A stretch of 64,000 nt of DNA from NCBI GenBank assembly GCA_002104935.1, contig MCGT01000038.1, forward strand, positions 62,001-126,000, given 5' to 3'. Made by a program: the position numbers and the translations under genes. Under the pieces are notes generated by a model. The model was not told where the DNA came from, ran no database searches, and saw nothing but the letters and a program-made list of their open reading frames with translations. Shown one piece after another: positions 35,969 to 49,351 of this stretch. Within the stretch, counting starts at the first letter, position 1. Every line of letters starts with the position of its first letter. Source of the stretch: Hesseltinella vesiculosa (lineage: Eukaryota > Mucoromycota > Mucoromycetes > Mucorales > Cunninghamellaceae).

Positions 35969-38900
35969 ATGGGGTCCACACACAGCAAAAACGTTCACGC
36001 ACAACGACCAAGAAAACGATACAAATTTTCAAACCGTCCTGCATCGAAACACTTCAAATCCAGCCTACCACCTTCTTCACATCACCTACCAGAACGTGAC
36101 AGCCTACAAAATGTTACCCAGCCTTGTGAGACACCAAGGCCTACAACACCTACTGCTTCAGATCCTGCCCCTGCACTTGCCTCACCAAATATACCTAAAG
36201 ACACTGTGAAGTCAACTTCCCTTCCTGGCCTGGATATTGAAGTAACTGTGGATATGGATATTATTGACGGTGATGAAGATAACGTGCTACCAATGGACGT
36301 ACCGGAACCACGACGCCACGAACCTTGTCGTCAGAGAAGTCGCAACGCCTCCGCCAGTTCGTCAAAGCTGTGGTCCACCGTCTCCAGTCTGTACGAAAGT
36401 GGGATGCAAAGTAGCGTGTCTACCTGGACTTCCTCGGCCGGCCTATTTTCGCAGATCGACCCCAACACGTCATCAGCCATCACAAGTATCACAAACTACT
36501 CCACCATCTCCAGAAAGTCCATGCTAGATTGGCCCGAAAATAACGGTCTCAGCAAACCACCTCCTTACACAACTTCAGCCACGCAACAAGTAAAACAAGA
36601 GAAGGCACAGATGCCAGCCGAAACAAACGCCAGCGTTCCTACTGAGCCCTCCACCGAACCATCACCTCTAACGCCCGCCACCCTCGCCATCTTGGACCAA
36701 TTGTCAGCCACCCCTGAAGATGCCTATGGTATCTTCAATCAACTATTGCAAGACCATCAAGGGCCCGAAACACCTGAAGATGTGTACCAGGCTGCTGACG
36801 TCTGGCATCAACGCTCCAATGACCCAGCAGCATTAGTATGGCTTACCCGCTGTGTGATGGAAGGGTGGGGCACAGCACGTAATGCGTCTTTGGGTTTTTC
36901 CACTTTACAATCTTTGGCTGAACGCGGAAATTGGTTTGCCTACTACCCTCTTGGCCTTTGCTATCTCAAAGGCGTGAGTGAGCAATCTAACTCGGTCCAA
37001 GCCATTGACTACCAAGCTGCCAGCCAATGGTTTACCGCTGTCTGTTCTGCTCTGCCACCCCACGAGCTGACTAAACAACCTGCTGCGATCATCGACATGG
37101 TCAGCATTGCTCAGTATCGTCTTGCCTCGATGCTGTTCCACGGCATTGGCGTGCCTGAACTACCTGACCGAGCCTTGACGCTCTTTCAAACCAGCGCCTC
37201 TCTCGGCAACAAGTAAGCCATAGCCCGTTGCCAACCAAGATACTCATGCCCTCGATGTTTTGTTCGCTACCTCTTTCTAGATATGCCCACTTTATCGTTG
37301 GCTTCTTGTATGAAAAAGGATTGGTCGTTGAGCGAGATATCACCTTGGCCATTGACCATTACCACCAAAGCGCAAAGCAGCTCTTCAGTGATGCTCAAGC
37401 AGCGCTGGGCATTTGTTTGATGGATCACCAACAAGTCAAACAAGGCATTGAATGGTTAAAAAAGGCAACTCTCACGGTAAATACTTCCTAAAAATTGATA
37501 CCAAACGGCTTATTTTTTTTTGGGGGGGGATAAATATAGAACAACACACGTGCCATGTTGAAACTAGCCATCTCGCATGAAACTGGACATGGTGTTACCA
37601 AGAACCAGGCTGTCGCCCTTGACTACTTCAAAATGGCTGCCCAGCTCAACGACCCTGTCGGAAATTACGTGATTGGTCTGTACTACCACCTTGGGGATCG
37701 TGGCCTGGGTCAAAATTTTGCTATGGCCGCCAAATACCTGTTGAGCTCTGCCCGGTCTGGCTTTGCACCTGCACAACGAGTCCTTGGGTTGATGTATGCA
37801 CAATCACTTCTCCACCCCACAACGCTGTCCGACGATAGTATCGATAAACAGCAGCAACACAGCAGAGACGAAAAAACCGCCTTGATCTGGTTCCGCCGTG
37901 CGGCTTCCAATGGAGATGTCCGTGCCCTTGGTTTGGTTGGTTCCTGCTACGAACATGGCCATGGCACTGCCGTAAACTTAGACATTGCCCTCCAATACTA
38001 CCAAAAAGCTGCCCGCATCTCCAGCTCATTCCAGGCCACCGCACAGCTTGCGGTCGCCAACCTATGCCATCGTATGCATCGCTACAAGGATGCCCTCCAA
38101 TGGTTCCAATTAAGCGCGACACATGTGGCTGAAAGTGACTGCCTCGACCCTACCTCTTCCCTAACTTCTAAACGAGCTCGATTGATGATTGCACGATACA
38201 ACTTGCATGGCTGGTCTGGTACCGCCAACCCCGCCCTGGCATTTCATCTCTTACAAACCCTTACCCACGATGACACTACTGACTGCCATGCTCATTACTG
38301 GCTTGGTGCCTGTTACGAAGAAGGTATTCCTGATGTCTGTGCGCTTGATCTGACCTTGGCCTTTGATCACTATCGTATCGCAGCTACTCACGGTGATTGC
38401 GATGCTCAGTTTCAGGTAACTTCACAACCCGGGCAATGATCAGAAGTGATCCTTTCCAGTGGCTCATCCTTTTTTTTTTTTTTTTTTAGGTTGGCTTCAT
38501 GCTGTCCAATGGCAAAGGTGTAGCTAGGAACCGCAATCAAGCTTTTGAGTGGTACGAGCGAGCTGGTAAACAAGGCCACAAGACTGCCTTGTACAGCCTT
38601 GGGATTTATCATGTCAAGGGCTTGGAAGGGTGTGCAAAAGATCTAGAAAAAGCTGCGCAGTACTTTGAACAGGCTGCCCAACTGGGTCTGGTCAGGGCCA
38701 TGACAGCGCTCGGTAATCTGTATCGCCTACTCCTATCAACAATCCCAGCCGAATGCGCTCATGAACATGCCATTGGGTACCGTGAACAGTTAATCAAATG
38801 GCATGGCAAGGCAGCGCTGCTTCATGATGTACAAGCTCAGCGCGAATTAGGGATCATCTACAGCAAGGGCCTCTATGGTGTCACCCAAGATCATTTACTA

Positions 38901-41879
38901 GCCGTGGATCTCTTACGAAAAGCTAGCCAACAGGACGATATCCAAGCCACCCTTATGCTTGGAAGTTATTATGAAAGAGGCCATGCCATTCAGAAAAACG
39001 ACGATCAAGCTCTACAGTGCTATCTCAAAGTCGCGCATCTTGGTTCTGTCCTGTAAGTTTACTTCAAAAACTCTGTACAGCTCGCTTTGATTAACATACA
39101 ACGTCTTTTTTTCTCTCACTTCATAGAGGTCACCTAGCGGCTGCTCAAGTTTATCATAGTTTGCATCGTTATGAATCAGCCTATGAGCACTACCGTCTGG
39201 CTGCCCAAGATCCACAACATCACTGCACCAAAGTTGGTCGTACGGCTCGATTGATGGTTGCTAGGTACTGTCTCAACTACTTAGAGAATGAAGTGCACAC
39301 TGTGAACCATGCTTATCCCAAGCACGATGCGTTTACTTTCCTCGAGCGCCTGGCTGCCGTTGATTGCTTCGCTCCATCATTTTACTGGATTGGTAAAGTC
39401 TTCCCAAGATCACATATCCCCTCCCTTTTTTAACAGTTTTCTTCTAGCTGACTGTTATTACCATGGAAATGGCACAGAACAAAGTTATGAAGATGCGTTA
39501 TACTGGTTCAACCGATCTTACAAAGAAGCCCAGTCCATGGATGCCTTGCATAAAATCAGTCTAATGCATGAGCTTGGTCAAGGCACCCACCCTGACCAAC
39601 AAACCGCTCTCATTCACATACAAACTGCTGCTAACAAAAGTCATGCCGAGTCTGAACATCGTCTAGGTAAATATGTTTTTATTGATAACTGAGCTCTTAT
39701 ACATTCTCTCTCTCTCTCTCAATCACTCGGATCCCTAGCTATGGCATTCTGGCGGGGTCAACTGGGCGTGGATATTGACCTCAATCTTGCAATTCAGTGG
39801 TTCACTAAAGCTGCTACTCAGCGTTATGCTGATAGCCATTGGGCCTTGGGTCAGATAGCATATGAAACCAAGGAATACGAAATAGCAATCGCTTGGTGGC
39901 AAAAAGCCGTTGATATGGGCCACGTCATTTCTATGCGCTGTATCGCTAAGCTCCTGTTACCATCACCTTCATCGTTTTACCACACTTCGCATGATCACCA
40001 TCGACCTCAAATTGATCTACACCGTGCGCTAAACCTGTTAGTTGATGCTGCCGGCCTTGGTGATGCTGAATCGCTGGTTCTTTTGGGCCAGATTCATCAA
40101 GCCGGACTTGTCGCTGCTATGTCCTCCCTCAGCAACCCTACCTGTCTTGATCACTCACCTTCTCCGTCCCAAGGCAGTAGTATTCTCAACAGCGATGGTG
40201 AAGCCGAGCCACTGATCGACGATAAAGAAACCTTACTTTTGCAATGCAAAGACGAAGAACAAGCACTCGCCATCAAGTGTTTTGAGCAGGCAGCTGCAAT
40301 GGGCCATCGTGAAGCCGCATTCATGGCAGGTCAAGCCTGGCACCTGCAAGAACAGTATGCAGCAGCCTACACCTATTTCTCCCAGGCCGCTAGCCTTGAA
40401 CATACCCTAGCCCAGGTTATGTGTGCTCGATATCAACTGTCCAATCTCTGTGGCGTGTCCAACGACAAGCATGCTGGTTTTCAGGTGCGGAGATCAAAAC
40501 AAGTATGGAACAAAGCTGACGGTTTACTTTCTTGACAACCATAGACTTTGCAGCAGTGTGCTGAACAGCAATGTGTCGAATCGTATAATTCTCTCGCCCA
40601 GTGTTACGAAATGGGATGGGGGACATCTGTTGATCACTCGGAAGCCTTTAAATGGTACCGGGAAGCTGCTAGGCACAACGACCCAGAGGCCATGTACCGC
40701 ATTGGGCTCTTAATCAAGAATGACCGAGTCTCAGCCATTAACAACCCTGACGAAAAAATGACAGCTGTAGATTGGTTCCAGATGGCTGTGCAGCGTAGCA
40801 ACCACTCCCACCCAGGAGCGATGTATGAATGGGGAATGTCACTGCTGCTTGAGGGCTCACCCAATGATGCGCGTTTAATTCTGGAACAAACTGCTCATCA
40901 TGGTCACTTAATGTCTATGACTCAGCTCGGTATCTTATATCTGCAAACACCATGCGAAAATTCTCAGCTTGGGGTACAATGGCTGACCAAGGCGGCTCAG
41001 GCTGGCTGCTGTCTCGCACAATGCACCATGGGCCTAATGTATCATTCTGGGAGGGACTCGCCCTCCCCTTCATTTCATATCCTTGTGCCGCAGGATTTTG
41101 AAAAGGCATTTGATCTATTTTGCCAAGCTGCTCAGCAAGGAGACGTCAAGGCCTGCTTATACCTTGGCTCTTATTATGAACACGGGATATTTGTCACGCC
41201 GTGTAATGCCAAAGCCAAGGATTGGTACCAAATGGCTATTGACTTTGCCACTGCTCAACCTTCCCCTTATCACTCAGACACCTGGTTAGCCCAACTGGCT
41301 CTTGCTCGTCTTTTACATCAACATCAACCCAGCATCGAGGCATTTAATCTTTTCTGCGCCGCACGCACTGAATACCTACAAATCGCCGATCGCTCATTTG
41401 CTGTAGATGAGCCTACCATGGGCTATGCTGGCCTGGCCTTATGTGACCTGACCATTGCCCGATACCACTTGTATGGCTGGGGTGGCATCACCGCTGACCC
41501 TGCCTCAGCCATCGACACCCTACTTACCCTTGCCGATCAAGGCGTGCAAAAAGCGTACTTGGACCTAGGCTACTGTTTTGAAACCGGCCTCGGTGTTGAA
41601 AAGGACTTCGTAGCTGCATATTCCTGGTATGGAAAATTGGTCGCAACCAATCTCCCTCTATCACAGTCTGTCGACAATGACGAAGATAGTGACCTTTGGG
41701 ATGAAGAAGACCATCGAAACTATGCCCAAGCACTTTACAAACTCGCAGAATTCTATCGACTTGGTCAGGTCCCCGGCTGTCAAAAAGATCTCGACAAGGC
41801 TCGGACGCTTAACAGGTTGGCAGTTCAATACGATCATACTTTAGCCCGACAAAACTCCTACCTTTATAATTCACTGTAA
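35969..41879 (+). CDS. Very long SEL1-repeat protein with N-myristoylation-type start
   Basis: About 1,800 aa in eight exons (35969-37212, about 37281-37480, 37540-38415, 38490-39053, 39127-39394, 39449-39665, 39739-40484, 40545-41879). The start MGSTHSKN fits the N-myristoylation consensus (Gly2, Ser6), suggesting a membrane-attached scaffold. A Ser/Pro-rich stretch of about 200 residues follows, then a solenoid of many SEL1/TPR-like repeats: ALVWLTRCVMEGWGTA, AHFIVGFLYEKGLVVERD, PVGNYVIGLYYHLGDRG, DVRALGLVGSCYEHGHGTA, KTALYSLGIYHVKGLEG, KAYLDLGYCFETGLGVEKDF. Fungal SEL1 proteins include chitin-synthase activators (SKT5/CHS4) and ER-quality-control factors; this one is much longer and matches neither clearly. 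It ends LARQNSYLYNSL. Confidence 0.88.
39705..39720. repeat. (TC)n tract in SEL1-gene intron
   Basis: Pyrimidine dinucleotide run just before an intron acceptor (CCCTAG at about 39738). It probably acts as polypyrimidine tract. Confidence 0.55.
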
Positions 41880-42712
41880 AATACAGCACTGGTACGTTAA
41901 GGTACCAAACAGATTGGCGCTTACATAGCCTATATGAAATAAATAAATAAAAAAAGGAACAAGCTAATAGATAACCAACCGTGCTATCGGTGCAATCCGT
42001 TCAATCTTCCTGTCACAGACCAGTTCCCAAGGCTTGAATGGCAATGTGTTGTGTTGTAGTAAGTGTTTGATGCTTTCTCTCTGTGTGGGTGAGTGTACTT
42101 TATCAGTTTAAAATTCCGCAGCTTCTAATTCTGTACATCGTATGCAAATTTGGGGTGTATTGACTTGTACAAGATAAAGATTTATTCATGGCTCAAATAA
42201 AATCCGATATTGCTTGAAGATTATACTGTATTTTGGGTAAATTTAAAATCAAATATCGTAGGACAAGTTTCATGGCTGGCCATCTTCATAGTATCAGCCT
42301 CGATTATATCACCAATGAGTCAATTCACTGTTTATGGATCAGGGTAAATCTCAAGCGCTGTTCTCGGTGCCTAGCGATCAGGAACGGTTTCCTAAGCGTA
42401 ATTTGTAGATTATTATTCACAGTACGTAGGGTGACGTCGCATCCCTGAAGATTTTATTTGTCTCCAGACTCACCTTTACGTTTGAAGCACCTCCATTCTC
42501 GTGATCATAAATTATAACTCTTGCCATTTTTCTTGCCCGCATATATGGTACCTTCGTTCTCCAGGTAAAAAAAGTTACGACAAGACGGTTTACTATTCTC
42601 AGATGACAGAGTTGACTCGATATTCTGGTTTGTTACTAACGAAAAACGCCCGTTCACATTTACTGTTATCAAACACTGCTGGGACGAGCTACTCCAAGAT
42701 GGGAGAGATTCT
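41880..42712. other. Convergent intergenic region
   Basis: 833 bp between two converging 3' ends. AT-rich; no gene or repeat was recognised. Confidence 0.4.
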
Positions 42713-45700
42713 TCATTGATAATCATCTTCACTGTTGTCAAAATCATCATCTTGCTCTGTATCACTAATGTCTATGGCATGGCCACCTTCGCTAAGGCTC
42801 CAAAACCGAGTCAGTCCATCCAGCGGCATGGATTGGGCCGATATGTGTCGAGGATGGTAAGAAGACGAGAAGATCTCGGCTTCATCTCGTTCATCCCTGT
42901 TCTCAAAATCTCGTCTTCCATAGAATGAGACATCATGATGGTAAGAGTGGCGTGTAGATGTATCCCGACCCAATCGCATAGGTATAGGCGAAGAGGGTGA
43001 CATCATTAAACCTTGCACATTACAATCACTAGACGGGCGACGGCCACGAAGGGTAGGATAGATTGGGTCTTCGCAGGAGTTTTGGTATTGATGCGACATG
43101 GCCTTCTGGCTGCTCTTGACAGCATTCGTCTCCCCTTCATTATCCAAATCCAAAATGGCAAACGGCAATGGAATCTCCTTGATTGCACGGAATTGGCCGC
43201 AGTTGTTGATATGTTCATTTTCCAAACGGAAAATATTCCATTGGATCCGCCGGATGCCTTCCATTACAGCCAAGATAAAATTGAGAATATCAGAGTGAAG
43301 AGGCAGGCCGGCAAAGGTGAGTGTCCAGGCAAACCGCAGAAGGATGTTGATGGGCACCGCTACGTAGTACACCTAATCAAGAATTATAAAAAACAAAAAC
43401 GCTCAGTGTTTGAAAATATGAGATGTAAACTTTATTTACTTACCCAACGATTAAACACCAAGTTATCACGAAGTAGCCAGTTTTCGGAACGAGGCTGAAC
43501 CAATCCCCAATCCATTTTGACATCCCAAGTCGAAGTATAAATGGAGCTGATCATGGACATGATGAAGGAGAGATAGAGTGACCAGGTACCGCCTGTGGAA
43601 ACAAATGAATGGAATAAATGTTATGACTCTTTGTCATATTGGCATACCGTATATGCGACGGATGCCGGATGCTAGAGTAGACAGGATGCTACTCATATAT
43701 TTTGCTCCATTGATCAGGTGAACTTGCTCATGAGAGTCCTTGTACCGACGCAAGCATTGTAGTAGACGCCACCAAGGAGGCAAAGACGTTAGCACAGGAG
43801 TCAGCCACGAAGTGGAGAAGCGACAGCGGTCCCCTAGCGAGGTCCAATGCCACGAGTAGGCGCAGAAAAAGTATGACAGCGTCCAAAAAGAGTATGCCAG
43901 GCTATTCAGCTCGTCAGCAATAAAAAAATCCCGGAATTCCACAGGAAAGCAATAGCTAAGGAAAATGCGAGTTAGAACGACCCCGAGCCATTTACGCGCT
44001 TCAAAATAGAGAATTTGAAAAGGGCACAGCATGATCCCAAGTAAGATGATGAAGAGCACCAGAGGGCATAGTTCGGACGGTAGCCATTGGGATTGCCATT
44101 GGGTGAAGTCAAGGTACATCACTGCGCTGGATATCAAAAGTAGACTTGCAGGGAGCTTGAATAAATAACGAAAGTTAATTGAGAAACGTTGACACTTTTT
44201 TTTTTTTGAAATGATTACTTCAGCAAATTGATGGTAATCCATATTGGTTCTTGGATTGAGTTCGAAGATAAACTTGTAGTTGATACGGAACCTGTGCCAG
44301 ACCACCAGGTCCAGTGAAAATCCCAATGAAAAGAGAATAGGCAGTAAAAAACAGGCGTATATTTGCAAGTTGGTGTAGGCATTGGGCAATTGTCTTGCTG
44401 TACTTGGATCGGCAACCACCGAAAGAGCTTGGAATAATAGAGAAAGGGCCAATCCCAAAAAGAGACCGATACGCCAGGAAGTGCCATTGTAACTCTCTAG
44501 CTTTTCAGGAACTCGCAGCTTTCGCATTCCCCGACGACGATGACCATCTGCAAATTCATTTATATACAAAGCCTCGGTGTCATCGGTCATCTTTCCAATC
44601 ACTGTTGAACTGTACCAATGTCGCTTTTTTATCCGATCCATGTAGATATGACTTGCTTTCCAACCAGACACCTTGTCAAACTTTTTGAGGATTTTTTGGC
44701 AGCCTAGCTGATTCAGTTTCTATGACAATCAACATAAGAAACGCAGTTACTCCTTTGTACTGCCTTACCTTGTACGAGCCCAAGTATTCTAGGCTACGGT
44801 AAAACTCGGTCAATGCCTTTTTGAGACGGTTCCTTGCCACCTTGAAGAAAGAATAAGGGAGGTGAATCATCAGGTGCATTTTTCTTCTTCTGGACATACG
44901 CTATAACTGATGTGCGGGTCGGAAGCCGAGCCAACAAAGGAAGGGACATTTCTGTGATGTCTAGATTGAAAAAGGGCTGGGTATGGTGATAGAGGTGGCT
45001 AAAGATGGTGAAGAAAGGAGACCGGTTAATGGGATCCGACTGAATAGCCTTTGGACATACTCCTATCTCGAGCAAATGCTGACCATAATCTGCTATCAAT
45101 TTGATTTGAACCTCCAGAGATTGAAATTTTGCTTTTGCCTCTGCTTCTTTATCTGTGTTGGGCATAAATTTTGGCCAAATTGAGAACATTTCGAGAGCAG
45201 GAGATTTTTCACCTTTTTAAAATAATCATTTGCATCTTACCATTGTAAAAAACCGACACTTTATCAAGTTCTCGATCGAGCAGTGCAAAAAATTGTCGTT
45301 CAGAATCGTTAGCGTGAAGCAACACCTCGTCCCAAACTGGCATGGCCATGGGGTTTTCGATTGATACTATTAAAAAAAAATGAAATTGCTTTGTAAAAAA
45401 AATATGCTAGGCCGTGGTACCTGAGTGCGAACAGGGAATAAACAAATCGCCTCTACGAGAACTTGTCCATTGTCTGATCACGGACATGCTGGTAGAAGGA
45501 CGCCACAGTGACCACGGTTGTGTGCAACATGTCAATCCGCTTTGATGGAAGCCATCCAGATCATCGTCCTCATCGTGAAACATGGGGTGGGCTAACTCTA
45601 ATGCAGCTTTTTGCTCACTGACCTTTCTGACCTAAAAAAAAAAAAGTGAGCCAATCTTTCTAAATTTCAGAGTTCTTTACCTTTTCTACGTTCTTCAAGA

Positions 45701-45782
45701 GTTTTTTCAAGCCTTTGTACTGAACATATGCCTTTCTCCATTCAGGTATGCATTCTGTTTCCAAGACTTTCGAGAATTTCAT
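42713..45782 (-). CDS. SYG1: SPX-EXS phosphate exporter (XPR1/SYG1/PHO1 family)
   Basis: Multi-pass membrane protein predicted to export phosphate and sense inositol pyrophosphates. The start MKFSKVLETECIPEWRKAYV (45782) is the typical SPX opening, followed by YKGLKKLLKNVEKV, a lysine-rich inositol-phosphate site. SPX continues through ENPMAMPVWDEVLLHANDSE and RQFFALLDRELDKV to RLKKALTEFYRSLEYLGSYK and KKFDKVSGW. Membrane helices follow (WRIGLFLGLALSLLFQALSV, IYACFLLPILFSLGF). The EXS domain includes NYKFIFELNPRTNMDYHQFA and LCPFQILYFEARKWLG, then FADELNSLAYS-like FFIADELNSLAYSFWTLSYF, and ends with FRLENEHINNCGQFRAIKEI. A Ser/Arg/acidic tail ends DDDFDNSEDDYQ. Roughly nine exons, about 900 aa. 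Confidence 0.93.
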
Positions 45783-46832
45783 CTTGAGGGAGGTTCCTTC
45801 TCTATGAAAGATGGGTATGTGGTACAAAAAACGGTGAAACGGATTTGTTGAAATAAAAAGACAGAAAGAAGAAAAATTCTAGGATCATCCGAAAAAACTG
45901 ACTTGTAAGGAGAGCAAGGTGGGGGGGGGGGCGTGAGAGTAAATTAAAAATAAACAAAACGGCTTGGTTACGGCAAAAAAAAGGAGATTGTCACTGATGA
46001 TTCCAGTGTTTGACTGTGAAGATTTGCACGTGGTTCCTTCGGCCACAGTAACACAGATGCTGGTGTCTCCCAGATGTCAAATATTTGTTTCAAGTTAGCT
46101 ACTGGTTGTCACGACTTCACTCAGAGGCTAGCGATTTTAATTTCTCTTTCTCGTGGTTTATTGGTTTGGAGTCGATGAGTTTAGATTGGATATCGGCGTG
46201 ATGGAATGGGTGCCTGTCGGATGAAATTCCTCCAGAGATAAACCAGTACAACATTGCACTAGTGGAAGTGGGTGGGCGGTGATAACGCACTGGCTCTGTG
46301 CTTTGCTGATTGATTTTCGCTTCCCATGTCAAGATTTTCTTGATAGTCGACGCCACATTGCAAAAAAGCACTGATATCAAAAAATAGGACAAGCGTCTGA
46401 CTTTCTTTTCACTTGTCGTTACGAATCACCAAAATCAAACATCATTTGTAGCGTAATGTGAAAAAATGTTCGATGGACTTTGGCGAGACCGAAAAAGCTG
46501 TTTTCAATTCTGAAAATCCGATTTAAGAAAAAGATTGGTTGAGGACAAGGTGCAAGGCTTGTGATAATGAACCAACAAAATGACAACTTGAACACTCCAC
46601 ATTTCATGGGCAGACTTAAAAAGGCACTCGTCATCATCCTGAAGTCAGCTTCAGGGTTAGCGTGATATTTTTTTCACAGTAGCAGTATCCTACGACGGAA
46701 ACAGAAGCGCTCCCAGCGAACAAAAGCATTCACGTAACAAAAAAAAAAAAACCAAAAAAAAAACTCCTGTAGTTTTTTTTAGCAATGCTTGAATGATGCC
46801 GTTCGTGATATCAGCACAGTTGAAGCTTGGTA
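45783..46832. other. Gene-poor region upstream of the exporter
   Basis: Start of a 6-kb island without an intact recognisable gene. It contains G-rich (45920-45931) and A-rich runs. Around 46570-46600 a 30-bp stretch (AACAAAATGACAACTTGAACAC) closely resembles 61701-61732, so a dispersed repeat is likely here too. Confidence 0.35.
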
Positions 46833-47680
46833 ATGTCAAGAAGAGAGCCAATTCGTTTAGAAAAAGCGTCTCTACTTGGCAAGGGCCATGAAGTGTTCTC
46901 GCTTACCGGAGCCCTGGAGGCTGTTCTCGTCGAAATGGAGAACAGGATCGAAGAGGTTAGTGACGTCTTAGCAAGACCTGGCAAACGATGGGAGTAAGTA
47001 CAGCTTGTAGCATGTGCCTTGAAACTACGGTCAGGAAATAATCTTAGGATCAATCATACCAGAGCATGGGTTAGAAAACTCATTCTACCGCAGGGATAAC
47101 CGCGTTTATTATTTTACTGTAAAATGGCTTCCCTTGACGTATTTCCCTTGTTCATTGGGCAGCAGGGACCACATGAGCTTTTACAACTTGCGCCACTGTC
47201 ATATGCCACAATGACGCTTGTTATGAGCTTGCAGGCATGGGATCAGCCGCTTGCGACGTATCATGTTTACAACCCGAACATAGACGATCCATCTGTGATG
47301 ACTCTATACGATCGGTACAGAACGATTTGCATGCTGCAGAATCAATTTGGAATATGTGAACATTGCTTCAATCTTGGACCACGGGTGGCGATTTCTTCTG
47401 ATTGCATACTGACGATGTCTTCTTTGACTGGTCCATCCCGCCAGCTTTGTCGAAATTGCTGATCGCGAAATGTCGACGAGGAGCCTTTTTCTGTGTTCAA
47501 GTACCTTAACAAACCGTTGAAGAGGCTGATATCACGAAGTGTATGTCGGCAAGTATAACGTTGCACCTGATCAATCGGCAGTACTTTTTGCAATTTATAC
47601 TGACCCTCTTCCTGCCAACGCCGCACCACGACGTTTCACCTATTTTTACGAGAAGCGTGTAGCAATGCGGATGGCATGAC
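46833..47680 (+). pseudogene. Relic of an unrecognised CxxC protein, copy 1
   Basis: An open exon (46833-46993) reads MSRREPIRLEKASLLGKGHE through VLVEMENRIEEVSDVLARPG and ends at a GTAAGT donor. After an acceptor (about 47047) the frame continues WVRKLILPQG and stops. A second open segment (47124-47462) reads MASLDVFPLFIGQQGPHELL and ends with CEHC and CRNC pairs before a TGA, after which protein-like sequence continues in other frames to about 47680. The CxxC part matches the copy on the opposite strand at about 48500. No known domain was recognised. It is probably a decayed gene. Confidence 0.4.
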
Positions 47681-47852
47681 TACACCATGGTGGCATTGTT
47701 GGGATCCGTGCAAGCTTAGCCAATAATGCACCACAGCTCTCCACCGTACCCTTGCCATTTTGATTTTGTTTCAAAAAACTAACCCCGAAATCACCATTCT
47801 GACTTACCTGTGAGGCATTGTTGTCAGTCACGCGGACCTGTAATTTCGACAT
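47646..47852 (-). other. Possible first exon, unassigned
   Basis: A frame starting MSKLQVRVTDNNASQ (ATG 47852) is followed by a good GTAAGT donor. The following exon is not clear. It may be part of the relic gene family in this island. Confidence 0.2.
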
Positions 47853-47987
47853 TTCTATTGTTGTTGGGAAGTATGAAGTGGGGTGGTGTTAAGAAGGGAT
47901 GATCGATGGGAAGGACATGACGAAAAAAAGAAACGAATATACGAGCCACGATGGTTTTTAATAACTACAACAGGTAGCACATCAAAA

Positions 47988-48640
47988 TCAGTTGGGAGAT
48001 GAAGAAGTAGATGAATTGGGCGAGGCAGAAGAAACTGGTGGCGACGTCTGGACAGAAGGAGCGGTGGAGGATGGAGAGGCAAAAGGGGGGAGAGCAATTT
48101 GGTGGGGCAGTGGTGACAGCGGGGACAAAATGTGCAATGTTATGGGTGGAGGGGGATGCAGGAGCCTATCTACGCTTGCCAGCACTTCCACCGTTCCACC
48201 ATGTAAAATTCTAGCCGAACGAATGACATCGTTGGTGCTGTAAAGTTTTACGGTGAATGTTCTCCCATTGCTCACCCGAACAACCTCGGCCACGCGTTCA
48301 GCTGCTTGCGGCTGGTAATCAAAAACGGCCCGGCATTGTCGTCCTGAGATTGCATGGGGCAGGGGCCGCCCTCTATGCTGGAATCCATAGGAAGCCTCTC
48401 TGTCTAGTTGGTCTCTTCTGCACGTACGGCACAGGTTCATTGAAGTGCCATCATTGAACTGAATGCGAAGGATGCAAGCACTGTGGGGGTATTGAAAATT
48501 CCCACCCACCATGAAGCATGCTTCGCGGATACCAAAGGCTTGTTGCATACGACGAATGGCATCCAGTTTTTGGGCATCTGTCAGGTAGCTGTGATGTGTA
48601 GGAATACGAGGTTCGAAGTGGTTTGTTTTTATAAATGATT
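47988..48640 (-). pseudogene. Unrecognised CxxC protein, copy 2 (partial)
   Basis: The reverse strand reads SYLTDAQKLDAIRRMQQAFG, then REACFMVGGNFQYPHSACIL and NLCRTCRRDQLDREASYGFQ. After that comes a domain-like segment (RVAEVVRVSNGRTFTVKLYS) and a Pro/Ser-rich tail ending STSSSPN (stop 47988). The stretch from AIRRMQQAFG to LCRTC parallels TICMLQNQFG to LCRNC of copy 1 in spacing and residues, so the two are diverged paralogues in inverted orientation. No upstream start exon was found, so it is either partial or has an unseen first exon. Confidence 0.4.
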
Positions 48641-49345
48641 TTGAAATCAGATGAGGAAGAAGAGAAAATCATAACAGAGTCCTCTGACTGTGGCTAATAA
48701 CATGCAGGGGCTCGGTAGTTGCACAAGCTATGTGAGGGCGGCTGATTGGCTTCAAGTTCACATGATGCACAGAATGCGTTCGCAAGGTATGCTCTTAGAG
48801 CACATTTTCCCATATATCCGTGTTCACCACGTCTGCAAGCATCAAGGGTGACTGCCTGGCATGGTCAATTAATTCCTGCGGAGTAAACGTATGATTCATA
48901 TTCGGGTCAAGTAAAAACTGCAGTGCGAACACCAATGTCACCAAGGAGTCTCTCTGCCTTTTATATCTCCGGCTGTTATTGACTTGATAAATATTTGAAA
49001 CTGTTTAGCCTTTCACAAACTCTTGAAATAGGTAAAACCATCCCCCCTCAAAGACAAGGTGTCCGGAAGCGTTATTTGTCAGTGAAGACATCTTTGAATG
49101 ATGAGGATGGGTCCAAGGTACACGCAATGCCCTTGAAGAGCACGTCCGGCTTGTCAACGACCTTGTCAAGAAGACGTACTTCTTCCTGAAGTTGATTTTT
49201 ATCAGCGAAAGTGCCCGCACTTTGCAAGCCCAGGAAGTGCAAACAGTACATTCTTTTTGCTCTGTGTTAAATCGCTCGATGATCCCGGGACTACCACTCG
49301 CACGCGCAATGTTCCACAAGAACACCTTGCGCTATTCGGCCGGTT
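48641..49345. other. Island DNA with a broken open frame
   Basis: On the plus strand around 49110-49330 a frame reads NALEEHVRLVNDLVKKTYFF and continues LQAQEVQTVHSFCSVLNRSM. It looks protein-like, but stops upstream break it. No family was recognised. Confidence 0.25.
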
Positions 49346-49351
49346 CCCGCA

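Noticed and set aside
47090..47110. CAGGGATAAC stretch reminiscent of large-subunit rRNA
   Set aside because: Match is only about ten bases with no flanking rRNA sequence.
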